From positions 8,731,501 to 8,795,500 of the forward strand of contig OX359280.1 of assembly GCA_947179155.2 (NCBI GenBank): a stretch of DNA of 64,000 nucleotides, read 5' to 3'. The DNA is from Hedera helix (Eukaryota; Streptophyta; Magnoliopsida; Apiales; Araliaceae). The translations under genes were made by a program, and so were the position numbers. Positions 58,401-64,000 of the stretch are shown here, in pieces. Numbering within the stretch: the first letter of the stretch is position 1; every line of letters begins with the position of its first letter. The notes beneath the pieces are model-generated. The model was not told the DNA's origin. It did not search any database and was given only the letters and a program-made list of their open reading frames with translations.

Positions 58401-61236
58401 CAAACTATGGAATCATCCCCATGAAAACGTATTTCTTTTCTTGATGATTAGGAATCACAAAAAATAAGAATGTTACTAGTGTGCTTATTGCAACGTTGAT
58501 GCCTTAATTTATCACATATTTTAAGAAATTACAATTACAGAGAAATATATTAGTAACTTTAATTGAAGGAGAGTTAGACCTTCTTCATTTGCTTTGTCAA
58601 ATACAAACTTTGCAAGCTTTGGAATCACTTCTGTATCTGTTTCAGATTCAAAGGTGAAGCCATGACGGACTAGTGTTTGCTTTAACACCTGCATGATCAC
58701 GACCATAATTTTAGTAAGGCCGTGTTTGTAAAGGAAACTATTTTGACAAAAGAATGGAAATGGAAAACAATGTGGAACATAAGTTAAATGGCTACATCCT
58801 TTAGAAGTTAGAAATAGTAAAGTCATGCAACTAAAATAAGGAAGGAAGAAACTACAAACACATAACAGGAACACCCCAATTTTTACTTGTCACCGTCTCC
58901 AAAAACAAGTCAGAAAATGATATGGTGAATGAACGAAGCCTGTTAATGAAAGAGTAATCCTAAATACACCCAATTTATGCACCGGATGAAGTGCCCTCTT
59001 ACAACTTTTAATTGAAAATTTTAGAGCCTAACAGTAGTTAATTTTAACAAGAATTCTCACGAGTCGTGACTTATTAGTAAGTGCACAATTTAGATGCACT
59101 AAACATTTTTCTGAATAGAGTTTCATGCTTTCTCTCTTGATACAAATGTACCATCAAGGTTCTTCCGTTCATTCTTCCAGTAGAGTTTTTTTCCCTAAAT
59201 TTCCAGTAGTTACCTAATCCAGACGCATTATTTGGGGATCTAGACAGGCAACATACGCAAACCCTTGCCTTCAAACTAACTGTTGTGGCATTCTGGAGAT
59301 CATTATGTACTTTCTCTAAGTCAACCTCCATTGTTTACATTTTTCACAACTTTATTCCACCCACCTCCACGCAGCAACAAAAAAACAAACTTTCTCCGAA
59401 AGCCTCCCTTCAGGCCAAAGACCACAATTTAATGAAGTCTAGCTAGGCCAATAACAAGACCATAGAGCTCTTGTAGCTCAGTGGCAGCAGCAACATGACC
59501 ATAGAGTTGCTCTATCTAGGTCAGACCTACAGAAAGAACAACTACAATGTCCTGTCACAAATGATAGGTAGCTTAAGTACGTATCATCGTATTGATGCCT
59601 ATCTTTATAGCATAGTAGTCAAAATGAATATATACAGAAGTGCTATCACTTCTGGTTGATTCATCATATCCTTAGTGAACAGAATAAATACGCCATATGA
59701 ATCCAAAATTTTCCATAAGATTCTAAGCAAACCTCATAATTAGTGATGACCCCATTGTGAACAACCAAGAAGTCATTTCCGCTACCAGAAGACTGAGGAT
59801 GGCTATTCCTTGGAGCTGGTTCACCGTGTGTCGCCCAACGGGTGTGTGCAATTCCAGCATGAACAGAAAACGCTTCCTCCAAATTTAATTCTGTAGAGGA
59901 AATCTCTGAAGACAATACAATATTCCAAAATTAATTTAGAAAAATGTGGTCGGCCATGCAGCACGCAAGTGTCAGCAGTCGTTAAAATAGTTACTTAAAA
60001 GGATGAAGCAAATCTAGATGAAAGTAGCAACTGGCATGATCACACATATTCTTAAACTACTTCATGAACTCTACCCAATAATAAAAGATAGTTCCATCCA
60101 AATATAGTTTTAACATCGATGCTAAAACAAATTTCAAAATGACTGTTCCTTTTATATTCTCAATTTATTTCAAATTCATTTTGTGGTTCAATTGCCAAAA
60201 AATAAAATGTTTCTTTACTATTACTATTATTAACCTCATTTATTTTAGGTTTACTTAAATTGACCATCTACATTGCTAAGATTCAGAAAAGCCGAACCAC
60301 ATTACTAGTACAACGTGTCGACCTTCTGATTCCTGTGCAAATGTACACACTTAAACCCTACATAGAATTTAAGTTTGGGCTTGGGAAATAATATCCACAA
60401 TAAAAGTGAGCTAGCAGCAGATTAATGAAGTCAACCTTGACGAAATCAAAAGACTGCGATTTAATAATCCAAATCAGCATTCAAACACTTGTGGTTAGAC
60501 TGCTAATTAATTTATGCCTCTAAAGCCCCTAGTATCAAGAGAACTTCAAACACTCACTCACTAGTTGCCATATTTAATAAGTTATATCAATAATGATTTG
60601 CATGGAACTCATAAATTAAGGAAAAGAAATTGCAATAAGAAACCACTAAACTTGATTTTAGCTTTCTAGTTAATTTTAGGTTCCATAAATGCATAAATGG
60701 AGGGATTCGATTTCATCAATGGGGTTTATGTTACTTTAAACTATCCCCGCCCAAAACCAAAAATCAAATCTTAAAATTCAAAGAATTTGAAAATAATACA
60801 CCTTAAACAAAATTGATCAAAAAACATAAAACTTCAACTTAAAAAAAATCAATGACCAAGATCAAAACTTCAGTACATTGATTTTAATAATCCATTATTT
60901 TCGTACAAATTATAGCGATTAATTAGTAGCATTCGCCAAAAAACAGTTTTTTATTTGCAAAGAGAGACGGAGAGAAATATTAATAACAGTGAAGAACAAG
61001 ATCATTGAACCTTCATAGACTGATTTAACAAGCGATTCGATGTTCCCTTCTTGGCGAAAAACAAGGGGGCATTTTGGCTGGCCGGAAACATGGGCAGACA
61101 TCGGAGAATCGATGGAAATTCCGGCGGAATCGTAGCCTCTATACTCCAAACGCCGTAGGCCATTGAATAGAACTTCGAGAATGTAGCGGCGCTCTCTGTT
61201 GACATCGTAATTCAAGTAGGCGAATATCCCACACAT
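46441..61236 (-). CDS. GFAT: Glutamine:fructose-6-phosphate aminotransferase (GFAT), 11 exons, 684 aa
   Basis: Makes glucosamine-6-phosphate and glutamate from fructose-6-phosphate and glutamine, the first step to UDP-GlcNAc. Exons (minus): 61236-61011, 59905-59733, 58688-58580, 57487-57342, 54137-53973, 51773-51413, 51331-51081, 51002-50888, 50729-50474, 50391-50223, 46524-46441; all introns are GT-AG and lengths sum to 685 codons with stop. The N-terminal class II glutaminase has the nucleophile Cys2 (MCGIFAY), RGYDSAG, HTRWATHG (96-103) and HNGVITNYE (125-133). Two SIS sugar-isomerase domains follow: GCGTS (374-378), SQSGET (422-427); FGRGYN and LKVKE with Glu562, KHGP with His578. The C-terminal tail is LAKSVTTE with Lys679, matching the family's catalytic Glu, His and Lys. 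Length suits plant GFATs. No frameshift or stop. It probably acts in the cytosol: no signal peptide can precede Cys2. Intron 10 is 3.7 kb and rich in repeats. Confidence 0.97.
47103..47399. repeat. Direct repeat, copy 1 (intron 10)
   Basis: About 297 bp from 'TAATATTACTTGGGG' to 'CACCGAAAGAACATTTT', repeated at 47561-47853 with around 10% differences by eye. On the minus strand it contains 'CAACAAGGGGAGAATGATAG', which resembles a polypurine tract plus LTR start, so it may derive from a retrotransposon 3' end. Confidence 0.85.
47561..47853. repeat. Direct repeat, copy 2 (intron 10)
   Basis: Partner of 47103-47399. About 160 bp of unrelated sequence separates the two. Confidence 0.85.
48622..48932. 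mobile_element. hAT-like MITE in GFAT intron 10
   Basis: Flanked by the 8-bp duplication TTGCAAGA (48614-48621 and 48933-48940), a perfect match. The left end has 'GGCTCGAGCTCAATTCGTAC' and the right end 'ATTCGACTCGACTCGTTTAC', which are imperfect inverted repeats. The TCGA-rich composition and 'GTTTACACCC' end are typical of a common plant MITE type. It is 311 bp with no ORF. Confidence 0.75.
49200..49940 (+). mobile_element. Gypsy-type remnant: polyprotein tail and LTR piece
   Basis: Frame 49287-49376 reads DPIQVPVGPVTQAQAKRFKE then VLVGLIHEE and a stop. The 'GPVTxAxAKRFKEVL' word is one I recognise from plant gypsy polyproteins. About 120 bp later comes GC-rich sequence ('GCGCCTCGGCACAGG', near 49615) and then a TATA motif at 49790-49798, as in an LTR. 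The boundaries are uncertain. It lies opposite to GFAT transcription. Confidence 0.55.
49790..49798 (+). promoter_or_regulatory. TATA motif of LTR remnant in intron 10
   Basis: TATAAATAG, in LTR-like context, pointing against GFAT. If active it could give antisense RNA over exon 10 and beyond. Confidence 0.4.
49943..50188 (-). other. Unrecognised 81-codon ORF in intron 10
   Basis: Same strand as GFAT, 35 bases downstream of the exon 10 donor. The sequence is complex ('FLAKLFGETLTTPQLNAYME', 'LLVQEIGVEWIL') and looks more protein-like than a chance ORF, but I recognise no family, and read-through from exon 10 stops before it. It could be a retrotransposon gag piece. Confidence 0.25.
52560..52833. 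mobile_element. Stowaway-like MITE in GFAT intron 5
   Basis: TA duplication on both sides (52558-52559, 52834-52835). The left end CTCCTTGTCCCACAAAAGATG and the right end reverse-complemented CTGCTTATATTCCAAAAAAG with 'GATG' are imperfect inverted repeats of the CTCCCTCYGTCCC type. 274 bp, no ORF. Confidence 0.75.
53216..53610. repeat. 197-bp tandem duplication in GFAT intron 5
   Basis: Copies start near 53216 and 53413. Shared words in order: 'AAGTTTG(G/A)(A/G)CCCAA.CATGGGGA', 'TATCAAA'/'CATCAAA', 'TATGGG', 'CAG(G/A)AAATCC.GTTATCAA'. Divergence is roughly a quarter of positions. Confidence 0.8.
54138..57341 (-). other. GFAT intron 4
   Basis: 3.2 kb. It contains a diverged 'TACTCCCACTATTCCAAAGT' word near 54911 (possible old Stowaway-like end) and a 36-bp tandem repeat (55710-55817). 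No nested gene is seen. Confidence 0.8.
55710..55817. repeat. 36-bp tandem repeat, three copies
   Basis: 'TTTGAAAGAA' then 'GACTTAATCCAT.TCTATCC' occurs at about 55710, 55746 and 55782 in GFAT intron 4; the third copy is the most diverged. Confidence 0.9.
57488..58579 (-). other. GFAT intron 3
   Basis: 1.1 kb, AT-rich, with no repeat family or nested gene recognised. Confidence 0.8.
58689..59732 (-). other. GFAT intron 2
   Basis: 1.0 kb. It includes a SINE-like segment near 59464-59560. The minus ORF at 59074-59331 has no recognised domain. Confidence 0.8.
59464..59560 (+). mobile_element. Possible tRNA-derived SINE fragment in GFAT intron 2
   Basis: A-box-like 'TAGCTCAGTGGCA' (59474-59486) and B-box-like 'GGTCAGACC' (59519-59527), 45 bases apart. 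The remainder does not fold as a tRNA, so a SINE head is more likely. Ends not defined. Confidence 0.35.
59906..61010 (-). other. GFAT intron 1
   Basis: 1.1 kb, AT-rich, no nested feature recognised. First introns often carry enhancer activity in plants, but nothing in the sequence shows it here. Confidence 0.8.
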
Positions 61237-61299
61237 TTTCTCTCTCTAAAAGATCAATGATCGGTGATCGGAGAATGGTGGAATCGTGGGGAATTTATA
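61237..61299 (-). promoter_or_regulatory. GFAT core promoter and 5' UTR
   Basis: On the minus strand TATAAAT (61299-61293) lies about 57-63 bases before the ATG (61236), so the 5' UTR should be roughly 30 bases. The leader just before the ATG is AG-rich ('AGAGAGAGAAA'), and the start context is AAAATGTG. The actual start site is unmapped. Confidence 0.65.
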
Positions 61300-62923
61300 C
61301 ATAGAGAGACAGGGAGGACGAAAGGAAGGAGGGAGGGTGAGAGATTTGACTTTAGACTTTTGTTTGATTTTGATGAGGTGACTGCAGAGTCTGTTTTGAG
61401 TTTTTATTTTTTTAATTAAGTGCATGCTTGATTACTAGAATACGTAGTGTTTTGTGCATTTTGAGTGTTAGGAAATTTAGATGTATTTAAAAATTTAATT
61501 TTTTTAGTAAAAATTTAATTTTAATATAATTATTTAATTTTAAAATATAATATTTAAAATTTAAATATAACGTATTAAAATTAGTACAATATAATTTAAT
61601 GGCATGTATATGAAAAGGGATAGCATAACCTTATAAAATGTGTAATGTATTATAAAAATATATATTAATATAAAATATACTTGTAATAATTAAATTTTAT
61701 TAAAAAATATTTCGAAACAAGAAGTAAATGATTATAAATATTATTATCACAAACACCAGTACCCGATCAAATTTTAAAAAATTAAACTAAAAGATAAAGT
61801 AATAACAAAACTAATAATTATTAATATGCCGTAAAAATACCGAAACAACAATAAAATTATGTTGACTAAAAAATAGTTTTAAAAATATATAAAATAATGT
61901 GTATATTTATAATTAATTATAATTATTGAATTTATTCATATATGATAAATTATTTATTAATTATATTTTAATATATTATTTTATAAATACATTTTTATAA
62001 AAACAATTATAAATAATAACTGTAAAACAATAGTCAAAGAAAAAAAACCCATAGATTTTGGGCAGTGGTCTGTTTGAGTTTGACTTTCAGATTGAGTAGA
62101 TGTAGGCGTCTACGTAACGGCATCCACGCATGGTAAACTTTCCGCGGTCCCGCTTGGACCAATCTTAATGGGACGGGTTAGCGTAAATAGACCCGCAATA
62201 TAGGTCATATAACATGTTAAAGATCAACTCAAATTAAGTAGAAATATTTGAGTTGGTTAATTATTTTTCCCCTTTCGTCTATAAAAAAATAATTAAAAGT
62301 ATAAATTTTTATTCTTAAAAAAAATAGATAAAATACATAAAATGAATAATAATTAAGTCATTTAGTGAAGTTCATTAGTATAAAAATAAATAAAAGTACT
62401 CGTTATTTTATATAATCTTGTGAGACCGTTAGGGATAATTTTTAAATTTTTACTCTCTTTTCTCTATTTTTTTTAACACGCATACAAATTGAACTTTGTT
62501 CATCTTTTTACGGACGAAGAGAATAATATTTAAATTAAATAAAGTTTGATAATTAAAAAAATACGCCTAAAAGGGGGGTTATTCATTTTCCACCCACTTT
62601 ATTATTTATCTGTCGCAGCCCGCTTGCATTCCAACAGCTTCCGCCAAATTTCCGCATAAAGCAGCTTTCAAAGAAACGTGTTCCTAATTTTCTCATCGTC
62701 TTATGTTCTAACAAAATTAGCCTTGAACAATTTTTGCTTTTATCAACCGTGCCATGCATTTTTATTACTTGTTTAGTTCTAAATTATAAAATTATTGTTA
62801 AATTTTAAAAATCAAAATGAAATATTTTTAAAATTAAAATTAATAAGTTTCATTGAATATTATGAAATAATAAATTTTATAACAAGTAATTTTTTTTAGA
62901 TAATTTAGTATATAAAAAAAACA
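61300..62923. other. Upstream flank of GFAT, no gene recognised
   Basis: The first 100 bases are AG-rich; the rest is very AT-rich. A less AT-rich island (about 62040-62170, with 'GGCGTCTACGTAACGGCATC') and another at 62610-62690 stand out but have no ORF or motif I can name. They could be distal promoter elements or old TE pieces. Confidence 0.4.
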
Positions 62924-63151
62924 TGAAAAGAATATATTTTATTCACGTTTCCTTTAATACACATTTTTACAATGAGTAACCATGTATATATATATAACAA
63001 AAACTCCTATCTATATGGCTGAAAACAATATTGACCCTAGTATTAGGGGATTGATACCAACGTCTCTTTTCCTATAATTTTCCCATGATATCTTTCCATA
63101 ATATCTCCCATGATCTTTTCATAATTCCTCGTACCACAAATCACGCTAACA
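62924..63151 (-). repeat. 3' LTR of a second copia remnant (about 228 bp)
   Basis: On the minus strand it starts TGTTAGCGTGATTTGTGG, right after the purine-rich 'CAACTTGAGGAAGAG' that serves as PPT, and ends ...CTTTTCA. The end at 62924 is inferred from the terminal CA. Confidence 0.6.
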
Positions 63152-63632
63152 CTCTTCCTCAAGTTGATGCATACAGGTCTCTAATGCCCAACTTGTCAAG
63201 TAAGTTGTAGAAAATCTTACTGCATACAACGTTTGTAAGCATGTCTGTCAACTGGTCTTCACACTTAATTAAGGGAAATCGAATTATTTTAGTCTCAAAA
63301 TTTTCTTTAATGAAATGTCGATCCACCTCCACATGTTTGGTTTGATCATGTTGGACAAAGCTATATGAGATATCAATAGCAACCTTGTCATAGAATAGGT
63401 CCATCTTACAGCTTGGGGAAAAACCAATTTCTGTTAATAGTCTTTTAAGCTAGAGAAGCTCACACAGAGCTATCCCACGAAACTCAGTTTCAGCACTTGA
63501 TAAAGCTACCACATTATGCTTTTTAATTCTCCACGTAACAAGGTCCCCCCCCCCCCCCCCCCCCAACAAACATGAAATATCTCATGGTAGATTTTCTGTC
63601 CGATATATTTCTTGCCCAATCTACATCTGTAT
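63152..63632 (-). pseudogene. Copia RNase H terminal fragment
   Basis: The minus-strand reading gives '...DWARNISDRKSTMRYFMFVG', a glycine run from the poly-C tract, 'NLVTWRIKKHNVVALSSAE', 'TEFRGIALCELL', a TAG stop (about 63453), 'LKRLLTEIGF', and then the frame 63404-63159 with 'FVQHDQTKHVEVDRHFIKE' and 'EDQLTDMLTNVV'. These are the standard copia RNase H C-terminal blocks. The rest of pol is missing because another LTR begins at 63633. The internal stop and poly-C expansion make it dead. Confidence 0.85.
63545..63564. repeat. Poly-C tract, 20 bases
   Basis: A homopolymer of 20 Cs inside the copia RNase H remnant, where the protein family has a Gly-Gly pair. Confidence 0.9.
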
Positions 63633-64000
63633 TGTAATGACCCAAGTTTTCCCCCTTCCACACACTGGTTTATAATATATCCTTAGTCCCACATCAATTA
63701 ATTGGAAACCTCATCCCTTTTTTAAATCTATAAATAGAAGGGCTTGGCCCTTTGTTTCACTCACCAATAATAAGGACCTCCAATTTTGAGTAAGGACCTT
63801 GTTATGTGAGATTTTTTTTATAAAAATACCTCCTTAGTTAAATTTTCGTCATCAATGACGCAGACAATCTGCGAAACTCCTAATTTTCGGGTATGTTTTT
63901 TTTTAATTTTTCTGTATTGTCATTTTTATTTTAAATATTGTATTTAGTTTCGTTGTTGATATTTTAGTATATTTTGTTAGTAATTAGTATTTTTGCATTG
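63633..64000 (+). mobile_element. Start of another LTR, cut by window end
   Basis: Begins TGTAATGACCCAAGTTTTCC directly against the copia fragment. 'CCTTAGTCCCACATC' (about 63681) and a TATA motif (63729-63736) follow, as in an LTR U3. The right end, and whether it is a solo LTR, are outside the window. Confidence 0.5.
63729..63736 (+). promoter_or_regulatory. TATA motif in the right-edge LTR
   Basis: TATAAATA followed by 'GAAGGGCTTGGCCC', about 97 bp from the putative LTR start. Confidence 0.45.

Noticed and set aside
59464..59560. tRNA gene
   Set aside because: A- and B-box-like words are present but there is no acceptor-stem pairing or anticodon arm, so only a SINE-like fragment is listed.

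Overview
The window is nuclear DNA of a flowering plant, most likely a eudicot. The evidence is a host gene with eleven exons and GT-AG introns, plant LTR-retrotransposon lineages (Ty3/gypsy chromovirus, Ty3/gypsy Tat/Ogre-like, Ty1/copia), hAT- and Stowaway-type MITEs, and strongly AT-rich intergenic DNA. I cannot name the species. Only one intact host gene is visible. Nearly everything else is transposable-element DNA in various states of decay.

Layout. 1-8500: degenerate gypsy LTR-type sequence in two non-collinear blocks (1-4170 and about 6747-8500) around a minus-strand copia remnant (about 4185-6746) that has one LTR, a PBS, gag, protease and part of integrase, but no reverse transcriptase. 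8501-12558: the 5' end of a minus-strand Tat/Ogre-like element (broken gag, tRNA-Arg-type PBS, 2.5 kb LTR). 12559-18376: a compound microsatellite, small tandem repeats, and a roughly 1 kb segmental duplication whose two copies carry different MITEs at the same place. 18377-41888: an old gypsy chromovirus split by a young, near-complete relative at 19305-32980. The young copy has 3.86 and 3.87 kb LTRs, a perfect 5-bp target-site duplication (GCACA), a PBS, an extra coiled-coil ORF, a gag-pol frame with two nonsense codons, a PPT and a terminal chromodomain. The older host copy has the same gene order but lost integrase, PPT and the first third of its 3' LTR in one deletion. 41889-44110: LTR-like non-coding DNA with a hairpin-forming minisatellite. 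44111-46440: gene-poor flank.

46441-61236, minus strand: a complete gene for glutamine:fructose-6-phosphate aminotransferase (GFAT), the entry enzyme of hexosamine/UDP-GlcNAc synthesis. Its eleven exons join in frame to 684 residues with all expected catalytic motifs and a TATA box upstream. Its introns hold MITEs, tandem duplications, a SINE-like fragment and gypsy debris.

61300-64000: the promoter side of GFAT, AT-rich DNA, a second minus-strand copia remnant (RNase H end plus 3' LTR), and the start of a further LTR cut by the window end.

The most unusual material is in the retroelements: (i) very long LTRs whose TATA box lies near position 738, so that over 3 kb of LTR, including an array of AT palindromes, should be in the transcript; (ii) short CpG-rich palindromes recurring in several different LTRs; (iii) an extra acidic coiled-coil ORF before gag, conserved between two diverged elements, with ORF1 and gag each starting just after a splice-acceptor-like sequence. 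Coordinates of exons, LTRs and TSDs were read from the sequence. Family names rest on recognised protein motifs and were not checked by database search.
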